Part shown: positions 1 through 6,932 of the stretch, in pieces | Position numbering within the stretch: position 1 is the stretch's first letter | Layout of the letters: every line of letters begins with the position of its first letter | Assembly: GCA_943359415.1 (NCBI GenBank) | Contig: CALRHQ010000030.1 | Span: 1-11,571, forward strand | DNA: 11,571 nucleotides | From: Candidatus Peribacteria bacterium | Lineage (GTDB): Bacteria > Patescibacteriota > Gracilibacteria > UBA1369 > LOWO2-01-FULL-3 | Reading direction: 5' to 3' | The notes under the pieces: generated by a model | The model's input: only the letters and a program-made list of their open reading frames with translations | The model's database searches: none | What the model was told of the DNA's origin: nothing | Made by a program: the position numbers and the translations under genes

Positions 1-2322
1 AGAGATAATGTTGCACAGATTACAACTTTTGGAACATTGGCTCCAAAAGCCGCAATTCGTGATGTTGGTAGAGCGCTTGGATTCCCCTACGCAGAGGTAG
101 ATAAGATAGCAAAAACTGTGCCTGCACCAATCCTTGGAAAATATGAACCACTAACTGAATATGTAAAAGAAAATCCGGATTTTAAAAAACTTTATGAAGG
201 CGATCCAAGAGCAAAAAGGCTTATTGATTATGCTATTAAGCTTGAAGGAACTGTAAGGCAAGTTGGTACACATGCATGCGCTGTCGTGATTTCTGAAAAA
301 CCTTTGACTGAATATACTGCGCTTCAAAATAGTGCCTCTGATGAAAATGAAATCGTCACACAATATTCTGCAAAGCCAATCGAGGCCTTGGGACTACTAA
401 AAATGGACTTTCTTGGACTTCGTAATCTAACCGTTATCGAAACAGCTTGTAAAATAATCGCTAGAACGAGAGATGAAAAAGTTGAAATATCCAAAATTAC
501 GTTGGATGATCCTCTTGTTTTCAAGCTCCTTCAAAATGGAGATACTACCGGAATCTTTCAGCTTGAGTCGGCTGGAATGAGAAGATATTTAAAACAACTT
601 AAGCCTACTGTTTTCGACGATATCGTTGCGATGGGTGCGCTTTATAGACCAGGCCCTATGGAGTGGATTCCGAATTATATAAAAGGAAAACATAATCCTG
701 ATAAGGTTAAATATTTACATCCTTCTTTCAAATCGATCCTTCAAAATACATATGGAGTTGCTGTTTATCAGGAACAAATTTTGCAACTTGCCAGAGATTT
801 TGCAGGATTCTCTCTAGGAGAAGCTGATATTTTGAGAAAGGCCGTAGGAAAAAAGATCGCATCACTCCTTGCTGAACAAAGAGAAAAATTTGTGAAAGGG
901 GCTGTAAATAACGGACATGATGAAAAATTTGCAAGAAAGGTTTTCGAAGATGTTATTGAGCCTTTTGCCGGATATGGTTTCAATAAGGCTCATGCAGTTT
1001 GTTATGGACTTATTGCATATCAGACGGCTTACCTGAAGGCCCTATACCCTATTGAGTTTATGACAGCTCTCCTGTGTAGTGACAGCGGAACAACTGAAAA
1101 AGTTGTGATGGAAATAAAAGAATGCAATGAAATGGGAATCGATGTTTTGTCTCCTTCCATAAATGAATCTTTTGCTCATTTTACAGTTGTAGATAAAGAC
1201 AAAATACGCTTTGGACTTGTAGCGATAAAAGGACTTGGAGATGGACCTGTTAGAGAAATCATTAATGCGCGTGAAAAAGGAGGAGTTTTCAAATCTTTGC
1301 AAGATTTTCTTGAAAGAGTTCCCGTTAAGATTTTAAATAAAAAAGTTTTACAGGCCTTGGCTTTGAGTGGAGCTTTGGATGAATTTGGTGAAAGAAAACA
1401 ATTGGCTGAGAATTATGATGAATTTTCAAAATATGCAAAAGGTGCTCAAGCACTTGAGGACAATGGTCAGGTAAATTTATTTGCCTCTTTGACTGAAGAA
1501 CAATCAGTCCCATCCTTTACAATGAGAAAAGTTTTGCCGGCTACCTTGATGGAAAAATTAAAAGGAGAAAAAGACTTTCTTGGAATGTATGTTTCAGGCC
1601 ATCCCTTAAAGGGTTTTCGAAAATATATTGCGAAAAAAGCTAACCTAATAGCGAATTTAACTAAAAAGAATGTTGGCAAAAAAGTTATTGTAATAGGACT
1701 TGTTTGCGATATGAAAAAAATTCTTACAAGAGCCGGATCCAATATGGCGACTTTCTCTATAGAGGATCCTACTGCTAGAATTCGCGCTTTAGCTTTTTCA
1801 AAATTTTTATCTCAATTCGGTAATCTATTTATTGAAGATGGGCTTTATTCTATCAGTGGAAAACTTGATTTCAGGCAGGGGCAATACCAAATCATGTGTG
1901 ATGACCTAAAAGTTTTGTCTTATGACGGTATGGTTAGAAATGCGAAGGAATCAGGTGCCTATGATGACAAAGATAAGTCTGTTACATTTATAAGATTTTT
2001 GGATGATATTCTTGCAGAAAAAGAAGAATTGGAGCATCCGGATGGAGTAGCTGATGCTGAAGTAATTCATCCTGATGGAGTTCATATTAATGGAGATTTC
2101 GAAACAACTATTGTTCCAAATAAGATAGAAGAAAATTATGTTATAGATATTGCAAATGGTCTCGCCCCTGAAAAGATGAAGACACTAAAAGAGTTTCTTG
2201 AACAAAATAAAGGTGAAACTTCTGTGACGTTGATACTAAAAGATAAAAAAATAAAACTTCCTTTTGGAGTAAATCTTTCTGAAAATTTCAAAAAAGGTAT
2301 CTCGGATATTTTATCCGGTTGA
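1..2322 (+). CDS. dnaE: DNA polymerase III alpha subunit, 5'-truncated by window edge
   Basis: This is the catalytic subunit of the replicative DNA polymerase, missing its 5' end. The reading frame is open from base 1 and the first residues (RDNVAQITTFGTLAPKAAI) are family sequence, so the TTG at 37 is internal, not a start. About 773 residues are present of the roughly 1,100-1,200 usual, so the PHP domain and the first two palm aspartates lie upstream. Visible in order: the third catalytic aspartate in LLKMDFLGL (D136 of the visible part, codon 406-408), the YRPGPM and GYGFNKAHAVCYG finger motifs, a helix-hairpin-helix region near residues 420-470, a beta-clamp-binding peptide QVNLF (residues 490-494), an OB fold (about 555-635) and the C-terminal domain. 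The last 160 residues are more variable and carry two HPDGV copies. It ends at TGA, the only TGA stop in the window. Identification is very secure. Confidence 0.97.
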   Translation, partial: RDNVAQITTFGTLAPKAAIRDVGRALGFPYAEVDKIAKTVPAPILGKYEPLTEYVKENPDFKKLYEGDPRAKRLIDYAIKLEGTVRQVGTHACAVVISEKPLTEYTALQNSASDENEIVTQYSAKPIEALGLLKMDFLGLRNLTVIETACKIIARTRDEKVEISKITLDDPLVFKLLQNGDTTGIFQLESAGMRRYLKQLKPTVFDDIVAMGALYRPGPMEWIPNYIKGKHNPDKVKYLHPSFKSILQNTYGVAVYQEQILQLARDFAGFSLGEADILRKAVGKKIASLLAEQREKFVKGAVNNGHDEKFARKVFEDVIEPFAGYGFNKAHAVCYGLIAYQTAYLKALYPIEFMTALLCSDSGTTEKVVMEIKECNEMGIDVLSPSINESFAHFTVVDKDKIRFGLVAIKGLGDGPVREIINAREKGGVFKSLQDFLERVPVKILNKKVLQALALSGALDEFGERKQLAENYDEFSKYAKGAQALEDNGQVNLFASLTEEQSVPSFTMRKVLPATLMEKLKGEKDFLGMYVSGHPLKGFRKYIAKKANLIANLTKKNVGKKVIVIGLVCDMKKILTRAGSNMATFSIEDPTARIRALAFSKFLSQFGNLFIEDGLYSISGKLDFRQGQYQIMCDDLKVLSYDGMVRNAKESGAYDDKDKSVTFIRFLDDILAEKEELEHPDGVADAEVIHPDGVHINGDFETTIVPNKIEENYVIDIANGLAPEKMKTLKEFLEQNKGETSVTLILKDKKIKLPFGVNLSENFKKGISDILSG

Positions 2323-2347
2323 AAAATCACCTTAACTTCTCTAAGAT
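2319..2347 (+). promoter_or_regulatory. Candidate sigma70-type promoter for aspS, overlapping the dnaE stop
   Basis: TTGAAA (2319-2324) and TAAGAT (2342-2347) are separated by exactly 17 bases. They match the -35 and -10 consensus at 5/6 and 4/6 positions. Transcription would start near 2354 and leave a leader of about 17 bases before aspS. Co-transcription from dnaE across the 48-bp gap is equally possible. A short CCTTA/TAAGG hairpin (2330-2351) overlaps the element but has no T-run and is not a terminator. Confidence 0.35.
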
Positions 2348-2370
2348 AAGGGAGATTTAAATTTAATTAT

Positions 2371-4137
2371 ATGTATAGAACTCATACTTGCGGTGAGGTA
2401 ACCGATAAAAATGACGGAGAGAATGTGATTTTAGCTGGCTGGGTGCATAGAAGACGCGATCACGGCGGCGTTATTTTCATAGATTTGCGCGATAGATATG
2501 GAGTAACCCAAATAGTTTCAGATCCTATCGGCTACAGTGAAGCTCACGATATTCTTAATGATGTGAGGTCTGAATTTGTACTTCAGGTTACAGGAATTGT
2601 CAGAAAAAGACCTGATGGAAACGATAATCCAAATATGGCTACAGGAAAAATAGAAGTTGTTATTACAAAAATTGAAATACTAAATGCTTCAAAAACTCCT
2701 CCTTTTGAAATAGATCAGGAGAAGGATGTAAATGAAGAATTAAGACTTACTTATAGATATTTGGATCTTCGTAGAGATAGACTTAAAAACAATATGATGC
2801 TTAGACACAAAGTCATAAAGCATATGCGCGATTATTTCGAAAAAGAAAATTTTGTTGAAGTTGAAACTCCTATCTTGATCAAAGGAACGCCTGAAGGAAG
2901 TCGTGAATATCTTGTTCCTTCGAGACTTTATCACGGAAATTTTTACGTTTTGCCACAGTCTCCTCAACAATTGAAACAGCTTCTTATGGTCGCCGGTTTC
3001 GATAGATATTTCCAAATTGCCAGATGTTTTAGAGATGAAGATCAGCGTGGAGATAGACAACCGGAATTCACACAGCTTGATATCGAAATGTCTTTCATCG
3101 ATGAAAACGACATCATGTCTTTGAATGAAAAATTGATGATTGAGTTAGTTGAAAAATTTGTGCCAAATAAAAAGATTTTGAAGAAACCTTTTCCTGTCAT
3201 GACTTACGAAGAAGCAATGAATACTTATGGCGTGGACAAGCCAGATATTCGTTATGATATTCCCCTTTCAGATGTCACTAATCTTGTGTCGGACTCTGAA
3301 TTTGGAGTTTTTAAAGATGCTGTAAAAAATGGTGGGATTGTTAAAGCTTTAAGAGTTGAAGGTGGTAGTAAATTTACAAGAAAAGAAATAGATGAATTTA
3401 CTGAAGTCGCAAAAATATATGGAGCTAAAGGGCTTTCTTATATAATAATTGATAAAGAGCCAAAATCTTCTATCGTTAAATTTTTCAAGAAAGAAGAACT
3501 TGATGCGATTTTTGAAAGATGTGGCGCAAAAGATGGAGATGCAGTGTTTTTTGCAGCTGATAAATTTAAAATTGCTTGTGAATCCCTTGGACATGTGAGG
3601 ATTTCTGTTGCTCAAAAAATGGGATTAATTGATGAAAATGTTTTTGCATTTTTATGGGTAAAAGATTTTCCTATGTTTGAATATGACGAAGAAAATAAAA
3701 CTTTGGCCGCAGTTCATCATCCTTTCACTTCACCAAAAGATAGCGATGATTTCGATAAGAATCCAAAAGATTCTTTGGCGAAAGCTTATGATATTGTTTT
3801 GAATGGAACTGAAATTGGTGGTGGATCTATCAGAATTCACGATAGAAAAGTACAGAAAAAAGTTTTTGATATTTTGCAAATTGAAGATGAGGATTCTGAG
3901 AGAAGATTTGGACATATGCTTAGAGCTTTTGAATATGGAGCACCTCCTCATGGAGGAATAGCTTGGGGAATTGACCGTTTGATAATGATTTTCGCGAATG
4001 AACCTAATATTCGTGAAGTTATCGCTTTCCCTAAAGATCAGAAAGCAAAAGATCTTATGCTTGGAGCTCCTTCTGAGATGCCTAAAAAACAAACCGAGGA
4101 GCTTGGGATCAAAGTTGTTCTTGAAAAGAAAGACTAA
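2371..4137 (+). CDS. aspS: Aspartyl-tRNA synthetase, likely non-discriminating (Asp/Asn)
   Basis: A class II aminoacyl-tRNA synthetase of 588 residues, full length for the bacterial type. It charges tRNA(Asp) with aspartate in the cytoplasm. Visible in order: the N-terminal anticodon-binding OB fold (about 1-105), motif 2 FRDED with Arg221, the bacterial GAD insertion (about 290-410), and motif 3 GIAWGIDR with Arg536 near the C-terminus. The OB fold reads HRRRDHGG with His31, and has Gly83 in RPDGNDNPNM. In this family His and Gly at these places mark enzymes that also charge tRNA(Asn), whereas discriminating enzymes such as that of E. coli have Leu and Lys. If so, GatCAB would be needed to make Asn-tRNA(Asn); it is not in this window. 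The start is ATG. The purine run AAGGGAGA (2348-2355) is 15 bases upstream, too far for a normal ribosome site. Confidence 0.96.
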   Translation: MYRTHTCGEVTDKNDGENVILAGWVHRRRDHGGVIFIDLRDRYGVTQIVSDPIGYSEAHDILNDVRSEFVLQVTGIVRKRPDGNDNPNMATGKIEVVITKIEILNASKTPPFEIDQEKDVNEELRLTYRYLDLRRDRLKNNMMLRHKVIKHMRDYFEKENFVEVETPILIKGTPEGSREYLVPSRLYHGNFYVLPQSPQQLKQLLMVAGFDRYFQIARCFRDEDQRGDRQPEFTQLDIEMSFIDENDIMSLNEKLMIELVEKFVPNKKILKKPFPVMTYEEAMNTYGVDKPDIRYDIPLSDVTNLVSDSEFGVFKDAVKNGGIVKALRVEGGSKFTRKEIDEFTEVAKIYGAKGLSYIIIDKEPKSSIVKFFKKEELDAIFERCGAKDGDAVFFAADKFKIACESLGHVRISVAQKMGLIDENVFAFLWVKDFPMFEYDEENKTLAAVHHPFTSPKDSDDFDKNPKDSLAKAYDIVLNGTEIGGGSIRIHDRKVQKKVFDILQIEDEDSERRFGHMLRAFEYGAPPHGGIAWGIDRLIMIFANEPNIREVIAFPKDQKAKDLMLGAPSEMPKKQTEELGIKVVLEKKD

Positions 4138-4138
4138 A

Positions 4139-4167
4139 TTGCGATTTCCTTTGTTTTGTGCTAAAAT
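4139..4167 (+). promoter_or_regulatory. Sigma70-type promoter with extended -10, upstream of the VirD4-like gene
   Basis: TTGCGA (4139-4144) is followed after 17 bases by TAAAAT (4162-4167), which is preceded by TG one base away (TGCTAAAAT), an extended -10. It lies entirely in the 55-bp gap after aspS. Transcription would start near 4174, giving a leader of about 19 bases. This makes the ATPase gene at least partly independent of aspS. Confidence 0.55.
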
Positions 4168-4192
4168 ATCTTGATCAATTTAAATCTAGAAA

Positions 4193-6667
4193 ATGAATTT
4201 TTGGTTACTTATAGCATTTTTGGTTCTTGCGTTAACAGGGATGACTATCCTTGTTCTCAAGTATCTCCAATACAGGATGAATGTTGAGAGAACTTTCAAT
4301 ATGGTTTTTCTTGAAATAAAATTACCTAGGAAAGAATCAAAAGAAGATAAAGAAATTGAAGGAGAACAATTCTCGATGCAAAAAGATTTTAAGGAAATAT
4401 GCGGAGGCATAATGTCCCAATTTTATACAGCTTTACATAGTATCTATAATCATCATCTTGATAGACTTATTTCTGATCAGGACTTTCTTTCATTTGAGTT
4501 TGCGGTTTTGGATTCCCTTGTTCATTGCTTTATCGTATGTCCAAGACATTTATTACCTCTGATCGAAAAACAAGTTACAGCTTTTTTCCCTGATGCTTAT
4601 GTCGAGCAGGTCGAAGATTATAATATTTTTAAGCCAAAAAGTCGTGTTGTTTCTGCGTATATCGTGCCTGAAAAAGAATTTTATCTTCCTATAAAAGCTT
4701 ACTCAAGAATGAATGCTGATCCTTTGAATGGGATTATAAATTCACTCTCAAAAATTGGTCCAAATGAAGGTGCTGCAATTCAAATAATGGTTAAACCTGT
4801 TGAAAATGATTGGCAGGAAAAGGGACGAGAAAAGGCCAGCGAAATATTCCAAAATAAGAAAAAACATCATGCACAATGGTATAATCCTTTGAGCTGGATT
4901 GTTGGAATTTTCAATATGCTTGTAAAAGGTGAAGCCGCGAAAGATACTCCTGAAGCAGCTGAAAAAACTACTCCTATGACAGATGAAGAGGTTAAGGCGA
5001 TGGAAGAAAAAAATTCAAAACCCGGTTTTGAAACAATTATCAGGCTGGTTTCCTCTGCTGAAACAAAAGAAGAGGCGAAAGTAAATCTTGTTGCGATGAG
5101 AAGTGCTTTTTCTCAATATGGATCTTCTAACGGAAATAGCTTTGAATATACTCATTGGCATGAAAACAAGAAGCTTGTTACTAATTTTATTTTTAGAAAT
5201 TTCAGAAAAGGATTTCAACAGTGGGTTTCTCATAAGAAAATGATTTTGTCTTGCGATGAGCTTGCTAGTATTTTTCATGTTCCGAATATAAGGTTTAATC
5301 GATCCCCTTCTATTGCATGGCAAAATTATAAGATTGCGCCAGCACCTCCAAATATTCCACAAGAAGGAATGCTTCTTGGATACAACACTTATCGTGGAGA
5401 AAAGAAAAAAGTTTGTATTAAAAATGAAGATAGATTTAGACATTTCTATGTCATTGGACAAACTGGTACAGGTAAATCTTCTATTTTGCAGGTAATGATC
5501 AGACAGGATCTTAAAGATGGAAAAGGTATATGCGTAATCGATCCGCATGGATCTCTTATTGAAGATATTTTACCGTTTATCCCTCGTGAAAGAGCTGATG
5601 ATGTGATTTATTTTGATCCATCAGATATGGAGCGCCCACTTGGACTTAATATTCTTGAAGCCGATACTTGGGAAGAGAAAGAGCTCGTTGCCCTTGATGC
5701 GATGAACATCATGATCAAACTTTTTGATGAGGAAACATTTGGTCCACGTATTCAGGATTACTTTAGAAATGGTTGTCTTACTCTTATGTCAGATCCAAAT
5801 GGAGCTTCGTTGACTGAAATAGTAAGACTTTTCACGGATGATGATTTCGCAAAAGTGAAGAGACAATATGTAACAAATCCTATCATTGCCTCTTTCTGGG
5901 ATCACCAGATGGCCAAGACCGGAGCTCGTGAAAAACAGGAAATGATCCCGTATTTTGCAGCTAAGTTTGGCCAGTTCGTGACGAATACAATGATGAGAAA
6001 TATTATTGGACAAACAAAATCTGCTTTTGATTTTGCAAAGGCCATGAACGAAGGCAAAATTTTACTTATGAATCTTTCAAAAGGTAGCGTAGGAGAAATA
6101 AATTCAAAATTGCTTGGTTTGATTATCGTACAAAAGATACAAATGGCTGCATTGAAGAGACAAAAACAGTCTAAAGAAGATAGAAAAGATTTCTTCCTAT
6201 ATATCGATGAGTTCCAGAATTATGTTACTGATAGTATTGAAACAATTCTTTCTGAGGCCAGAAAATATCGTCTTGGCCTTACAATCGCCCATCAGTACCT
6301 AGCTCAGCTTGAGGAAGGTGGTGCCGGAAGCAAGAAAAAAGCAAACTTGAAAGATGCCGTGTTTGGTAACGTTGGTACAATCATGTCTTATAAAATTGGT
6401 GCACAGGATGCGGAATTTATGGCGAAGGAAATGGCTCCGGTATTTAGTGATCAGGATCTTATAAATATAGATAAATATAAAGCTGTAATGAAACTTTCGG
6501 TCGACACACAACCTTCTCGTCCGTTCAGTATTGTGCCCGTGAATCCTTACACTGAAGAAGGTGATAAAGAGGCTGCAGAGGCATATAAACAACTTTCTAG
6601 ACTTAAGTATGGAAGGGATAGAGAGTTCGTGGACAGGGAGATATTACGCAGAATTGGCGTAGTCTAA
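4193..6667 (+). CDS. Membrane-anchored VirD4/HerA-like type IV secretion ATPase (TraM-recognition family)
   Basis: A P-loop ATPase of 824 residues, related to conjugative coupling proteins that pump DNA or protein across the membrane. Residues 3-25 form one strong membrane segment. Residues 60-200 form a domain I do not recognise by a characterised function; from memory it resembles the N-terminal region of similar ATPases annotated in Patescibacteria. A second hydrophobic stretch lies at about 229-246, followed by an acidic linker (250-275). The motor domain begins near 400: Walker A GQTGTGKS at 422-429, the IDPHGSLIEDIL and LGLNIL motifs typical of the family, Walker B FFLYIDEFQ with D672-E673, then SEARKYRLGLTIAHQYLAQL (sensor and TraM-recognition region). 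Both Walker motifs are intact, so it should hydrolyse ATP. No VirB-type, relaxase or pilus gene is adjacent, so its substrate is unknown. The start is ATG with no Shine-Dalgarno sequence. Family membership is secure; a role in DNA uptake, transfer or secretion is inference. Confidence 0.9.
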   Translation: MNFWLLIAFLVLALTGMTILVLKYLQYRMNVERTFNMVFLEIKLPRKESKEDKEIEGEQFSMQKDFKEICGGIMSQFYTALHSIYNHHLDRLISDQDFLSFEFAVLDSLVHCFIVCPRHLLPLIEKQVTAFFPDAYVEQVEDYNIFKPKSRVVSAYIVPEKEFYLPIKAYSRMNADPLNGIINSLSKIGPNEGAAIQIMVKPVENDWQEKGREKASEIFQNKKKHHAQWYNPLSWIVGIFNMLVKGEAAKDTPEAAEKTTPMTDEEVKAMEEKNSKPGFETIIRLVSSAETKEEAKVNLVAMRSAFSQYGSSNGNSFEYTHWHENKKLVTNFIFRNFRKGFQQWVSHKKMILSCDELASIFHVPNIRFNRSPSIAWQNYKIAPAPPNIPQEGMLLGYNTYRGEKKKVCIKNEDRFRHFYVIGQTGTGKSSILQVMIRQDLKDGKGICVIDPHGSLIEDILPFIPRERADDVIYFDPSDMERPLGLNILEADTWEEKELVALDAMNIMIKLFDEETFGPRIQDYFRNGCLTLMSDPNGASLTEIVRLFTDDDFAKVKRQYVTNPIIASFWDHQMAKTGAREKQEMIPYFAAKFGQFVTNTMMRNIIGQTKSAFDFAKAMNEGKILLMNLSKGSVGEINSKLLGLIIVQKIQMAALKRQKQSKEDRKDFFLYIDEFQNYVTDSIETILSEARKYRLGLTIAHQYLAQLEEGGAGSKKKANLKDAVFGNVGTIMSYKIGAQDAEFMAKEMAPVFSDQDLINIDKYKAVMKLSVDTQPSRPFSIVPVNPYTEEGDKEAAEAYKQLSRLKYGRDREFVDREILRRIGVV

Positions 6668-6669
6668 AA

Positions 6670-6810
6670 GAATGTAGGCATATCTTTCAAATTTTTCTCC
6701 GCTAAACTTTTTGCTCGAGCTAACATGTACGCTCTCGCAAATTTGTCTTGCGCATGCACAAGACAAAGGTTTAGCAAAGTCGTAAAAATTTAAAAGATAT
6801 ACCTACATTC
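6670..6810. repeat. 141-bp imperfect palindrome folding into a long stem plus three-way junction
   Basis: The arms 6670-6696 and 6784-6810 are complementary at 25 of 27 positions, starting GAATGTAGG and ending CCTACATTC. After a 4/8-base internal loop a second stem follows (GCTAAAC 6701-6707 with GTTTAGC 6769-6775). Inside it lie two adjacent hairpins: 6710-6741 (TTTGC/GCAAA and GAGC/GCTC around a 2x2 mismatch, 10-base loop) and 6742-6767 (TTTGTCTTG/CAAGACAAA, 8-base loop). Almost every base is paired. It begins three bases after the ATPase stop codon. No T-run follows on the plus strand, so it is not a standard terminator. No clear target-site duplication is seen. It could be a MITE-like element, a structured RNA, or an mRNA 3'-end stabiliser. 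The structure is directly visible; its function is unknown. Confidence 0.85.
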
Positions 6811-6888
6811 CCACCAAACCACACGAAATTGCAATAAAACAACCTTCATGTTTGACAAGCACAAGTTCCTGAGTGATGGGCTTTTTTG

Positions 6889-6897
6889 TGGTATAAT
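6889..6897 (+). promoter_or_regulatory. Extended -10 promoter for the 3D-domain gene
   Basis: TGGTATAAT is a perfect -10 hexamer (6892-6897) with the extended TG. No good -35 lies 16-18 bases upstream, which an extended -10 tolerates. Transcription would start near 6904. The roughly 29-base leader is made almost only of A with scattered C and lacks any Shine-Dalgarno sequence. The remaining gap sequence 6811-6888 holds no gene; it contains an unpartnered TTGACA at 6852-6857. Confidence 0.6.
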
Positions 6898-6932
6898 ATT
6901 TGGATTTCAAAACAAAAATCAAAAACAAAAAA

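Noticed and set aside
37..39. TTG at 37 as the start of a 761-residue DNA polymerase
   Set aside because: The frame is open to base 1 and the residues before the TTG belong to the conserved DnaE core, so the gene begins outside the window.
2303..2317. Six-base hairpin CGGATA/TATCCG as a dnaE terminator
   Set aside because: It lies before the stop codon with a three-base loop and is not followed by a T-run.
5015..5548. Antisense 177-residue open frame within the ATPase gene
   Set aside because: It is fully inside a well-supported gene, has no recognisable motif and is explained by low G+C and the codon use of the sense strand.
6701..6775. GCTAAAC/GTTTAGC pair as an integron attC site
   Set aside because: Each differs from the attC core consensus at one position, the pair is inside a much longer 27-bp stem instead of at its ends, and no integrase or cassette is present.
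6670..6810. Palindrome as a retron or CRISPR element
   Set aside because: No reverse transcriptase or cas gene is nearby, and there are no spaced direct repeats.
6852..6857. Perfect -35 hexamer TTGACA
   Set aside because: No -10-like hexamer lies 15-19 bases downstream, and the real TATAAT is 34 bases away.
6900..6902. TTG start giving an 11-residue longer 3D-domain protein
   Set aside because: It lies 3 bases past the TATAAT box and upstream of the expected transcription start; ATG 6933 directly precedes a normal signal peptide.
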